55,228 nt of DNA from DASSNR01 sp036278935 (GTDB lineage: Bacteria > Gemmatimonadota > Gemmatimonadetes > Gemmatimonadales > Gemmatimonadaceae). The notes beneath the pieces are model-generated. The model saw only the letters and a list, made by a program, of their open reading frames with translations. It made no database searches and was not told the DNA's origin. Numbering within the stretch: position 1 is the first letter of the stretch; each line of letters opens with the position of its first letter. Made by a program: the position numbers and the translations under genes. The stretch covers positions 1 to 55,228 of the forward strand of contig DASUKA010000038.1 in the NCBI GenBank assembly GCA_036278935.1, read 5' to 3'. Shown piece after piece: positions 46,802 to 54,695 of this stretch.

Positions 46802-48307
46802 TCATAACTCCGCGGCCGTGTACGCCCGGCGGAATCGGTCGTAGCAGCGCTGATACTCCTCGTGCGCTTGCGAGTCGGGATACTCGAGCGGGCCGCGCAC
46901 GAGCGTCGCGCGCACGGCGGCCGTGAGATCCGGGAAAAGGCCGGCGCCGACCGCGGCCAACAGCGCGGCACCGTACGCCGGCCCTTCTTCGCTGTTCACC
47001 GTCGCGACCGGCAGCCCGAATACATCCGCCTGGAGCCGACGGAGGAATGGCGAGCGCGCACCACCGCCGGTCACCAGCAGATGGTCAGGCGCGACCCCCG
47101 CCTCGTCGAGCACGGACAGGGAGTCGCGCAGCGCAAAGCACACCCCCTCCAGCACCGCCCGCGAGAGATGGGCGCGCGTGTGCGCCAGACTGAGCCCCAG
47201 GAACGCCCCTCGCGCCGACGCACTCCGGTGCGGCGTGCGCTCCCCCTGGAGATATGGGAGAAAGACCACGCCGGCGGCGCCGCGCGGCACGCCAGCCGCC
47301 TCCTCGTTGAGCTCTCGGGTCGCCTGATCCCCGTCCCCCAGCTCGCGCGCGAACTCGCGGCGATACCAAGCGAAGGCGCCCCCGGCAGAGAGCACCACGC
47401 CCATGATGTACCAGAGTCCGGGAGCCACGTGACAGAAGGTGTGCGAGCGCAGCCCCGGATCCACCAATGGCGTGGCGGTCGGCGCGAGAACCGTCCCGGA
47501 CGTCCCCCAGCTCGCCACCGCTTCGCCCGGCGCGATCACGCCCACCCCCGCGGCGCCGCAGGCGTTGTCCGCGCCGCCCCCCACCACGGGCGTTCCCGCC
47601 TCCAGCCCCGTCTGCGCTGACGCGCTGGCCGTCACCACGCCGAGCACCTCGGCGGAGCCGCCGACGTCGGGGAGCAGCGAGCGCGGCAGCCCCACGGCAT
47701 CCAGCATCTCATCGCTCCACCGCCAGTGCGCGGGATCGAACATCAGCGTCCCGGACGCATCCGAGGGCTCCGTGGCCAGCATGCCGGTGAGTCGGAAGCG
47801 GATGTAATCCTTGGCGAGGAGCACCGTGGCAAGTTGCGCGAAGGCGTCCGGCTCATGGTTGCGCAACCAGAGCAGCTTCGGCAGGGTGAATCCTTCCAGC
47901 GCCGCGTTGCACGCCCATTCGCGCAGATGCTCCTCGCCGCCCACACGCCGCGTGATCTCCCGGCACTCGGCGGTGGTGCGGCCATCGCACCAGAGCAGCG
48001 CCGGGCGAATCACCTTGCCGGCACGGTCCAGCAGCACGGAGGAGTGCATCTGTCCGGAGATACCGATCCCGGCCACGTACACCCCGGGACAGCGGGCCAG
48101 CGCTTCACGGATGGATGTTGTGCACGCCTCCCACCAGGCATCGGGGTCCTGCTCCGCCCAGCCAGGTTCCGGCGTGGCAAGGGAGAGCGGGCTGCTGGCG
48201 CGGGCCACCACCCCGCCGCCGTCCGCACTGACCAGGAGCGCCTTGACCGCGCTCGTGCCCACATCCAGCCCGAGCACCACGCTCGCGCTCACGTCACTCG
48301 CGCTCAT
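46802..48307 (-). CDS. xylB: xylulokinase
   Basis: This 501-residue FGGY carbohydrate kinase phosphorylates D-xylulose at O5. The N-terminal fold begins 'VLGLDVGTSAVKALLVSADG'; 'GISGQMHSSVLLDRAGKVIRPALLWCDGR' contains the xylulokinase-specific 'QMH' segment, and 'GGGADNACGAAGVGV', 'LPYLQGERTPH' and 'LLVTGGGARSPFLRRLQADVF' are the usual downstream motifs. The catalytic Asp is in the GGADNA motif. No xylose isomerase lies in the window. It converges on the GH3 gene with 48 bases between the stops. Confidence 0.93.
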   Translation of the reverse strand: MSASDVSASVVLGLDVGTSAVKALLVSADGGGVVARASSPLSLATPEPGWAEQDPDAWWEACTTSIREALARCPGVYVAGIGISGQMHSSVLLDRAGKVIRPALLWCDGRTTAECREITRRVGGEEHLREWACNAALEGFTLPKLLWLRNHEPDAFAQLATVLLAKDYIRFRLTGMLATEPSDASGTLMFDPAHWRWSDEMLDAVGLPRSLLPDVGGSAEVLGVVTASASAQTGLEAGTPVVGGGADNACGAAGVGVIAPGEAVASWGTSGTVLAPTATPLVDPGLRSHTFCHVAPGLWYIMGVVLSAGGAFAWYRREFARELGDGDQATRELNEEAAGVPRGAAGVVFLPYLQGERTPHRSASARGAFLGLSLAHTRAHLSRAVLEGVCFALRDSLSVLDEAGVAPDHLLVTGGGARSPFLRRLQADVFGLPVATVNSEEGPAYGAALLAAVGAGLFPDLTAAVRATLVRGPLEYPDSQAHEEYQRCYDRFRRAYTAAEL

Positions 48308-48518
48308 GTCATCGGACGCGAAGCGGACACGTCGTGGTCATCGGCTCCATCCGCTCGTAGTTGAAGCAGGCCACTGTCTCCCTTCCCCACTCTGCGTGGG
48401 ATGCCTGGGTATCCCGCCTGGGCTGGGTGTCGGGTCAATGGCATGCCAGACGGTACGGCTATTGCCACCCATACCCGAGGTGGCGCACGCGCGCCGCCGC
48501 ACTCACCGGAGGACCCGG

Positions 48519-48701
48519 ATGACGACACCGCCAGTAGAACCACCACCTCCACCGCCGGAACCGCCCGAGCAGCCACCGCCGCCGCCCGAACCACCCCCAC
48601 AACGTCCCTTCTACTATCCGGCGGGCTGGGGATGCTTCTTCTGGATTGTGGTGCTGATCATCATCTGGCTGATCGTCAGCTTCGCGCGCGGGCGCGGGTA
48701 G
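48519..48701 (+). CDS. tiny Pro-rich, Ile-rich tail-anchored-type membrane protein
   Basis: A 60-residue product with a ribosome site (GGAGG) six bases before the ATG at 48519. Residues 1-30 are Pro/Glu repeats ('PPEPPEQPPPPPEPPPQ'), then 'FYYPAGWGC', an Ile/Trp-rich membrane helix at about 38-55 and a short basic end. It resembles the 108-residue protein at 5391-5717 in the Gly-Cys-aromatic entry to an Ile-rich helix and in the long Pro-rich soluble part, but with reversed order. Function unknown. Its last 26 bases overlap the end of the convergent metallopeptidase gene. The 211-base gap before it shows nothing else clear. Confidence 0.55.
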   Translation: MTTPPVEPPPPPPEPPEQPPPPPEPPPQRPFYYPAGWGCFFWIVVLIIIWLIVSFARGRG

Positions 48702-49998
48702 AGTCTGACGGCACGCCCGTGGAATCCAGACGCACGCCCTTGAGATCGATCATGTCGGTGGGCTCTCCCGCCGGCATGTCCACATACAGCACCGCGGGCC
48801 GGTGCTGCACCGTACCGCCCCAGAGGAGAACGGATCGCCCGCGCGCCTGGTAGTGCCGGGACCCATCCGCCGTCGTGCGCGCCGTCGGGCCTCCGAACAG
48901 GTGCGTGATGACGGTCTCCATGGCGCTCTGGAACTGCGCCGCGTCCACCTGGGTGTCCCAGATGGAGAGCCAGGCGACGCCATCGCCCTTCGGCGTCTTC
49001 ACAACCATGTACCGGTCGCCGTCCCACCCCGCCGCGGCACGCGTCGCCTCGCTCTGATCCTGCACCTGCTGATAGATCAACACGCGGATGGAGAACTCTC
49101 CCAGATCATTCTGATAGAGCGACGACCCGGTGCGTGGAGCCGGCAACGTGACGTAGGTCGGCGCGTCGCGCGTCGCGCCGAAATATGCAGCGGGGTGCAT
49201 GACCTGCTCGGTCGACGCCGGCAGCGCCTTGCCGTACGGCTGCTTGCCCGGATTCCGCTGATTGAACTGGTGGATGAACTCGGCGCCGCTGAGATACGGA
49301 AAGAGCGCGCTCTCCTGGATGAAGAGCGGCGCGCCCGCCATGAGCGGCATGGCGCTGTTCTGCTGGCGGATCATCTGACGGATGCGGTCCCACACACCGG
49401 GGAGCTGCTTGGTAATGTCCACCGATCCGCCAGCCGCAGCCTCGATCGGCACGAGCGTCGCCTGCCCCTCCATCACCGACTGCGCGGCGATCTGGCGGTC
49501 GTCGTCCCCGTGAATGTTCAGAATCGAGTCCAGATCCATGTACTGATCCTGCAGCGCGTGCACGAGCTCGTGCTGGATGGTGAAGGTTACCATGGTCCGC
49601 GGCGCTCCCTTCACGATGTAGAGCACCTGGGTGTCCGGATCGTAGTATCCCGCCACCTGCTCGGTGAGCAGCGCCAGCATGAACGAGCGAAGGTGCATGC
49701 TGTCGGGAATCAGCCCGAACATCTTGTACGCGATGGCCTGCTGGTCGAGCTCCTGCCCGCCCTGTTTCTTGAACTCGGTCTGCAGATATTGATGGACCTG
49801 ATCCTTGGTTCGCTCCTGAACCACCGGCGGCTTCTTGAAGCGGAGTCCGGTGATGCGCTCGATGGTCGGGATCGCCTCGGCCACCTGCTTGGCGTACGGA
49901 CCTTGACTCCCACTGGCATTGTCGGAACCGCACGCCACCATCGCCCCGAGCGCGGCCAGCATCACCCCCCGGGCCATCCACCGTGTTACATGCGCCAT
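48676..49998 (-). CDS. HExxH lipoprotein, putative zinc metallopeptidase
   Basis: This 440-residue lipoprotein has signal 'GVMLAALGAMVAC' with the lipid Cys at about residue 23. The zinc-binding helix 'FTIQHELVHALQDQYMDLDS' carries HELVH (about 142-146), and 'SVMEGQATLVP', about 30 residues further, offers a third ligand Glu, the gluzincin arrangement. No signal for a known peptidase family beyond this was recognised. The remaining sequence is alpha-helical with 'ITGLRFKKPPVV' near the start. Its first 13 bases overlap the end of the Clp-like ATPase gene, so the two are co-translated; the pair may link ATPase-dependent and envelope functions, but that is a guess. Confidence 0.7.
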   Translation of the reverse strand: MAHVTRWMARGVMLAALGAMVACGSDNASGSQGPYAKQVAEAIPTIERITGLRFKKPPVVQERTKDQVHQYLQTEFKKQGGQELDQQAIAYKMFGLIPDSMHLRSFMLALLTEQVAGYYDPDTQVLYIVKGAPRTMVTFTIQHELVHALQDQYMDLDSILNIHGDDDRQIAAQSVMEGQATLVPIEAAAGGSVDITKQLPGVWDRIRQMIRQQNSAMPLMAGAPLFIQESALFPYLSGAEFIHQFNQRNPGKQPYGKALPASTEQVMHPAAYFGATRDAPTYVTLPAPRTGSSLYQNDLGEFSIRVLIYQQVQDQSEATRAAAGWDGDRYMVVKTPKGDGVAWLSIWDTQVDAAQFQSAMETVITHLFGGPTARTTADGSRHYQARGRSVLLWGGTVQHRPAVLYVDMPAGEPTDMIDLKGVRLDSTGVPSDSTRARARS

Positions 49999-51206
49999 TC
50001 GATGCTCCGCCCCGTTGCAAGACCGACGACGCGAGCCACATCGTGGCCGCGCACCACCAACCCTTCCTCCACCAACCGGTGCCGCAGTTCCCAGTCGAGC
50101 GCGGCCAGCCGCTCGCTCTCCGAGCCTTCAGCAGCAACGGGCGCCCCGGTGCTCGTCGGAGCAGTACTCCGCGACGGCGGCTCCGCACCCTCGCGCGCGC
50201 CGGTCGCCGCCACGGGTCGTCCCTGCCCCGAGAAGGCGGCTTCGAGCTCCGCGCCCCACCGCTCCAGCGCCGCGATGCCTTCGCGCGCAATTCGGTCCAG
50301 CGGATCCACCGCCGGACGCTCCTCGGCGTTCGCCTCCCGCTCGGGCTCGCGCTCGTGCGCCTCGGCCCGCGCGAGCGCCGAGCGCAGTAGTTCACGTCGC
50401 TTCACGATGAGCGTCTGGGTCGCGGGCGAGTACTCGGCGCCGGCCTGCGCGTGCGCGCACGCCTCGTCCAGTGCATCGATGGCGCGGTCGGGCCGTACGC
50501 GGTCGCTCACGAAGAGATCGGTGAGGCGCACCGCCGCCAGCAACGCGTCCTCCGCGATGGCCACATTGTGGTGCCGCTCCAGCCGCTCCTGCCGCGCGTG
50601 CAGGATCTCGAGTGTCTGCTCGGCACTCAGCTCGCTCACGCTCACGCGCTGAAAGCGCCGCTCCAGCGCACGATCACCGCACACCCACCGCTCGTACTCC
50701 TCGGCCGTGGTAGCGCCGATCACGCGGAAGTCGCCACGCACCAGCGCCGGCTTGAGCATGTTGGCGGCGTCCATGGCGGCTCCCATCGCCGTCCCCTGCC
50801 CGATCAGGTTGTGCAGTTCGTCGATGAAGAGGATGATGTCGGGATCCGCCGAGGCTTCCGCCACCAGCGTGCGCAACCGCTCCTCGTACTGCCCCCGGTA
50901 CATCGTTCCCGCCAGTAGCGACACGTGGTCGAGGGCGAGCAGCTTGACCGAGCGGAGCGCGAATGGGACGGCGCCCGCGGCAATGCGCTGCGCCAACCCC
51001 TCCGCGATGGCCGTCTTCCCCGTGCCTGTCGGGCCGACGAGTGCCGGGTTGTTCTTACTCTGGCGGAGCAGAATGTCGATGACCCGCGCGATCTCATCAT
51101 CGCGGCATCGCACCGGCTCCAGCCGGCCAGCGCGCGCTTCCGCGGTGAGGTTGCGCGTGACGTGCCCCAGTGTGCCCTCGTTCTGCCACAGCATGTGTCC
51201 GAGCAT
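49986..51206 (-). CDS. AAA+ ATPase with a single ClpA/ClpB D1-type module
   Basis: This is a 406-residue protein. The first 40 residues hold the linker seen before ClpA/B D1 ('NLTAEARAGRLEPVRCRDDEIARVIDILLRQSKNNPALV'), then Walker A 'GPTGTGKTAIAEGLAQRI', Walker B 'IILFIDELHNLIGQG', sensor-1 'FRVIGATTAEEYERW' and an arginine-finger 'RALERRFQRVSV'. The second AAA+ ring and the Clp N-domain are missing; instead the C-terminal 130 residues are Arg/Glu/Ala-rich with a Ser/Pro/Thr stretch. Full ClpA is about 750 residues, so this is half-size by design, not obviously truncated. ATG 51206 overlaps the prepilin peptidase stop by one base. There is no ClpP nearby. Confidence 0.8.
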   Translation of the reverse strand: MLGHMLWQNEGTLGHVTRNLTAEARAGRLEPVRCRDDEIARVIDILLRQSKNNPALVGPTGTGKTAIAEGLAQRIAAGAVPFALRSVKLLALDHVSLLAGTMYRGQYEERLRTLVAEASADPDIILFIDELHNLIGQGTAMGAAMDAANMLKPALVRGDFRVIGATTAEEYERWVCGDRALERRFQRVSVSELSAEQTLEILHARQERLERHHNVAIAEDALLAAVRLTDLFVSDRVRPDRAIDALDEACAHAQAGAEYSPATQTLIVKRRELLRSALARAEAHEREPEREANAEERPAVDPLDRIAREGIAALERWGAELEAAFSGQGRPVAATGAREGAEPPSRSTAPTSTGAPVAAEGSESERLAALDWELRHRLVEEGLVVRGHDVARVVGLATGRSIEWRM

Positions 51207-52036
51207 CACAACCCCAGGACTCCGTGTAAATACCAGTCGAGAAGCGCCTGTCCCCACAGGAGCGCGATCATCGCGGCGGGCGCCAGAAACACGCCGAACG
51301 GCACGAGCGGAAGCTCTACGGTCTCCTCGCCGCGGCGACGACTCCGTATCGCCGTTACTGGCAAAACGACGACCAGAAAGCTGACCGCGCCGAGCGCCGC
51401 TCCGAGAAAGATGGTGAGGAGGGTGCGGCCGGGGCCAAGATGCGCACCCACCATCGCCATGAGCGTCACATCCCCGAACCCCATCGCTTCCTTCTTGAAC
51501 GCCATCTCGCCCAGCCATCCCACAATCGCAATGGCGCCCGCGCCAACACACGCGCCGATGATCGCGTCGTACAGACCGGCAAAGAGCGGCGCGCTCCCCA
51601 CGAACAGGCCCACCGCGGCCGCTAGCAGCGCCCAGATCAGCCCGAACGCCGTGAACCCATCGGGAATAATGTAGTGCATGGCATCGGTCAGCATGACCCC
51701 GAGCAGCAGAGTGCCGAACACCGCCACACGCAGCGCGGTGCCGGAGATGCCGTAGTGCCAGGCCGCGGCGATCCATCCCAGCGCCACGAGCGCTTCGACC
51801 AGTGGGTACTGCACCGAAATCCGCGACTTGCACCCCCGACAGCGCGCGCGTAGTGCGATCCAGCTCAGTACGGGAATGTTCTCGTACCAGGCGATGGGAT
51901 GCCCACAGTTGGGGCACTTCGAGCGGGGCGACACTACCGATGCCTCGGCGGGCCACCGGGCGACACACACGTTGAGAAAGGAGCCGATGCACCCGCCGAC
52001 GATGCAGACGAACGCGAGGAGAAAACCGTCGGTCAT
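51206..52036 (-). CDS. pilD: prepilin peptidase / N-methyltransferase (PilD/GspO type)
   Basis: This 276-residue inner-membrane aspartyl protease has about eight helices. It cleaves type IV prepilin or pseudopilin leaders and methylates the new N-terminus. The cytosolic zinc loop has two CxxC pairs ('CPNCGHPIAW' and 'CRGCKSRIS'). The catalytic Asp residues lie in 'VMLTDAMHYIIPD' and 'MGFGDVTLMAMVGA'. No pilin or secretion gene lies in the window, so its substrates are elsewhere. The ATG overlaps the upstream methyltransferase stop (ATGA), and the Clp-like gene starts inside its stop. Confidence 0.94.
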   Translation of the reverse strand: MTDGFLLAFVCIVGGCIGSFLNVCVARWPAEASVVSPRSKCPNCGHPIAWYENIPVLSWIALRARCRGCKSRISVQYPLVEALVALGWIAAAWHYGISGTALRVAVFGTLLLGVMLTDAMHYIIPDGFTAFGLIWALLAAAVGLFVGSAPLFAGLYDAIIGACVGAGAIAIVGWLGEMAFKKEAMGFGDVTLMAMVGAHLGPGRTLLTIFLGAALGAVSFLVVVLPVTAIRSRRRGEETVELPLVPFGVFLAPAAMIALLWGQALLDWYLHGVLGL

Positions 52037-52791
52037 GGCCGGAGCTGGTAGAGGAGAATGCCCGCCGCCACGGCCACGTTGAGCGATTCGACGTGCGGGG
52101 CGACTGGGATGGCGACGCGGCGCGCCGTGAGGGCGCGCACAGGCTCGGAGAGCCCGCTCCCCTCATTCCCCATCACGATCGCCAACCGGGTGGGCCTCGG
52201 CAGGGCATCCACGGTCTCGCCGGCGGCGTCCGCCGCCCAGAGCGGGATCTTCTGTGCCCGAAGAAAGGCGTCCAGCGCGCTTGGCGTGACCGAGAACGCG
52301 GGGTGATGAAAGAGCGCACCCATCGCGCTACGGACGACTTTGCCGTTCCAGAGGTCAACCGTGCCCGGGAGGGCGAGGGTGGCGGCGACGCCGAACGCCG
52401 CGGCGCTACGCAGCATCGAGCCGACGTTTCCGGGGTCCTGCACCATGTCCAGCACCAACAGACGAACGCGCTCGCCCAGCGGCAGCGCCTCCAGCGACCA
52501 GTCCGGCATGTGCGCGATCAGCACCACGCCCTGCGGCGTCTCGGTCGATCCGGCCGAGCGCATCTCCGGCTCCGAGATGCACTGCGCGGGCAGCCCGCGT
52601 TCGACGATGGCGGCGTGCAGCGCCGCGCCCCGTAGCGTGGACGACAGCCCCGGCGTGAAGAGTGCGCCGCGCACCCGGAGAGGCGAGCGCAGGAGCTCCT
52701 CGCCCGCCCGAATTCCCTCCACCACGAAGCTCCGCTCGCGCTCGCGCGCCCGGCGCCGCTGGAGGTCGCGTGCCAACGTCAGTAACTTCAA
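52033..52791 (-). CDS. TrmH/SpoU-family RNA 2'-O-methyltransferase
   Basis: This 252-residue protein has an N-terminal RNA-binding-like substrate domain ('SFVVEGIRAGEELL') and a SPOUT knot with the three SpoU motifs: 'VQDPGNVGSMLRSAAAFG', 'LAIVMGNEGSGLSE' and 'IPVAPHVESLNVAVAAGILLY'. It would methylate ribose 2'-OH in rRNA or tRNA; the target is unknown. The most likely start is TTG at 52791, where 'KLLTLARDL' begins, since no ATG or GTG lies in the open frame just upstream. It leads a four-gene coupled chain with pilD, the Clp-like ATPase and the HExxH lipoprotein. Confidence 0.9.
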   Translation of the reverse strand: MKLLTLARDLQRRRARERERSFVVEGIRAGEELLRSPLRVRGALFTPGLSSTLRGAALHAAIVERGLPAQCISEPEMRSAGSTETPQGVVLIAHMPDWSLEALPLGERVRLLVLDMVQDPGNVGSMLRSAAAFGVAATLALPGTVDLWNGKVVRSAMGALFHHPAFSVTPSALDAFLRAQKIPLWAADAAGETVDALPRPTRLAIVMGNEGSGLSEPVRALTARRVAIPVAPHVESLNVAVAAGILLYQLRP

Positions 52792-52872
52792 GCGATTAGC
52801 GGGGTAGATCGGCTGGAATGAGACTTGCTTTGAGCGGTCGCACTACGCACCCGAAGGTGATGAGGACGCTTG

Positions 52873-53706
52873 ATGAAACGATTCGCGGCAGGCGCCGCAC
52901 TCGCACTCTCGCTCACGGCATCGGTCACGGCGTGCGCGACGATCTCGACCCAACAGGAAGTGCAGATGGGGCAGCAGTACGCGCAGCAGATCGATTCGCA
53001 GCTGCCCATCGTCCAGGATCCCGAAGTCAACCGGTACATCAACGTCCTGGGCGACTCGATCGCGAAGCTCTCCGACCCCAGAAATCTCGATTGGCACTTC
53101 TTTGTCGTCAACACGAACGAAGTGAACGCGTTCGCCGTGCCCGGCGGATACATCTACGTGAACCGCGGGCTGATCGAACAGGCCGACAAGATGGACCAGC
53201 TCGCCGGTGTGCTCGGCCATGAGATCGGCCACGTGATCAAGCGGCACACGGTGCAGCAGATGCAGAAGGAGCAACAGGCGAACATTGGCGTGGCGCTCGC
53301 CTGCATTCTCACGAAGATCTGCGAGAGCCAGGCGGGGCAGGCCGCCATCCAGGTTGGCGGCACCGCGCTCTTTGCCAAGTTCAGCCGCGAGGACGAGGCG
53401 CAGGCGGATGAGGTGGCCGTCACCTACGTCACGAGGGCGGGGATCGACCCGCACGGGCTGCCGGAGATGTTCCAGAAGCTGCTTCAAGAGGAGCAGTCGT
53501 CCGGCGGCAGTGGCAGCGGCGTGGACGCCTGGTTTGCGACCCACCCCACCGAGCAGAGCCGCATTGCCGACGTGGACAGCCTCATCGCCCAGATCGACCC
53601 GGCGATCATCAGCACGCTCACGCAGGACAGCCCGAACTTTCACGCCTTCAAGCAACGCGTCGCCGCGCTGCCCGCCCCGCCGCCGCAGAAGCAGGGAAGC
53701 CCGTGA
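52873..53706 (+). CDS. M48-family metallopeptidase lipoprotein (YggG/LoiP-like)
   Basis: This 277-residue lipoprotein has the signal 'GAALALSLTASVTAC' with the lipid Cys at about residue 21. The zinc site 'VLGHEIGHVIKRHTVQQM' has HEIGH at about residues 115-119; 'FSREDEAQADEVAVTYVTRAGIDP' supplies the third Glu/Asp ligand region. It presumably works in envelope quality control. TGAGGA lies six bases before the ATG at 52873. The TTG just before it, at 52870, is in frame but a weaker choice. The long repeat at 53706-53848 follows. Confidence 0.92.
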   Translation: MKRFAAGAALALSLTASVTACATISTQQEVQMGQQYAQQIDSQLPIVQDPEVNRYINVLGDSIAKLSDPRNLDWHFFVVNTNEVNAFAVPGGYIYVNRGLIEQADKMDQLAGVLGHEIGHVIKRHTVQQMQKEQQANIGVALACILTKICESQAGQAAIQVGGTALFAKFSREDEAQADEVAVTYVTRAGIDPHGLPEMFQKLLQEEQSSGGSGSGVDAWFATHPTEQSRIADVDSLIAQIDPAIISTLTQDSPNFHAFKQRVAALPAPPPQKQGSP

Positions 53707-53848
53707 GGACTAGGGTGTAGGGAGTAGGGTGTGAGGTGTAGGGAAACGGCACGGGCGAAAGGAGCGCTCTGCCTACCCACCCGACACTCCACTCCCGACA
53801 CCCTGTCGTACTCTTGTCGTACTCCTACCCCCCTGGCTCCGTCCCGCA
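53706..53848. repeat. palindromic intergenic element, copy 2
   Basis: It occupies the gap between the M48 and thiD genes. The left part carries AGGGTGTAGGG units, then ACGGCACGGGCGA (53746-53758), then a core that matches 35221-35262 at 36 of 42 positions with the same internal spacing. A direct repeat of TGTCGTACTC appears twice near 53805-53827. Confidence 0.65.
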
Positions 53849-53852
53849 CCTC

Positions 53853-54695
53853 ATGCTCACCGTCCTCACCATTGCCGGCTCCGACTCGGGTGGCGGCGCG
53901 GGGATCCAGGCGGATCTCAAGACCTTTCATCGGTTCGGGCTGTTCGGGACCTCGGTGATCACTGCCGTCACCGCGCAGAACACGCGCGGGGTGGCGGCAT
54001 GGCGGGCGGTGGGCGCCGACCTGGTGCGTGCGCAGATCGAAGCTGTGGCCGAAGACCTGCCGCCAGCGGCGATCAAGAGTGGCATGCTCGCGGACGCGGA
54101 CACGGTGGCCGTGGTGGCCGAAGGAATTCGCCGATTCGCGCTGCGGCCGTACGTGCTCGACCCGGTGATGGTGGCCAGCTCCGGCGCCCCGCTACTCGCG
54201 GAGGGCGGCGTGCGCGCCATTCGTGACGAGCTCCTCCCCCTCGCCGATCTGGTGACGCCGAATCTGGACGAGGCCGAGATCCTGACGGGCGAGCGGGTGC
54301 GCGACATCGCCGCCATGGCGCACGCCGCGCGAGCGCTCGTAGCTGCAGGAGCGCGCGCCGCGTTGGTGAAGGGCGGTCACCTGGAGGGGGAGCGCGCGAC
54401 CGATGTGCTGTTCGATGGCCAGGACGTGCACGTCGTGACGCACGAACGGATCCGCTCGCGGCACACGCATGGCACCGGATGCACGGTGTCAGCCGCCATC
54501 ACGGCACATCTCGCCCTCGGTGTTTCGCTCGCTCACGCCGTGGAGCGAGCGCTGGAGTATGTGCACCAGGCCATCGCGACCGCACCGGGGCTCGGCCAGG
54601 GAAACGGACCGCTCAACCACTTCGCCGGGGACGGAGCTACGTGTGAAGGTGCGTCGCCAGCACAGTCCCATCGGGCTGCCGGTAGCGGGCCGTGA
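53853..54695 (+). CDS. thiD: hydroxymethylpyrimidine (phosphomethylpyrimidine) kinase ThiD
   Basis: This 280-residue ribokinase-fold enzyme phosphorylates HMP and HMP-phosphate in thiamine synthesis. 'LTIAGSDSGGGAGIQADLKTFHRFG' is the substrate loop, 'DPVMVASSGAPLL', 'TPNLDEAEILTG' and 'RHTHGTGCTVSAAITAHLALG' (anion hole and catalytic Asp region, here GTGC) follow. The C-terminal 15-20 residues beyond the usual 'GNGPLNHF' end overlap the next gene on the other strand. The ATG at 53853 begins at the fold; the upstream extension lies in the repeat element. There is no TPP-riboswitch-like sequence before it. Confidence 0.95.
   Translation: MLTVLTIAGSDSGGGAGIQADLKTFHRFGLFGTSVITAVTAQNTRGVAAWRAVGADLVRAQIEAVAEDLPPAAIKSGMLADADTVAVVAEGIRRFALRPYVLDPVMVASSGAPLLAEGGVRAIRDELLPLADLVTPNLDEAEILTGERVRDIAAMAHAARALVAAGARAALVKGGHLEGERATDVLFDGQDVHVVTHERIRSRHTHGTGCTVSAAITAHLALGVSLAHAVERALEYVHQAIATAPGLGQGNGPLNHFAGDGATCEGASPAQSHRAAGSGP

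Noticed and set aside
51207..52166. N-terminal extension of the Clp-like ATPase up to 52166
   Set aside because: The extension is a shadow of prepilin peptidase in another frame; the Clp linker begins just after ATG 51206.
53788..53852. A possible TPP riboswitch before thiD
   Set aside because: Neither the CTGAGA core nor the paired thiamine-binding arms are present; the space is filled by a repeat element.
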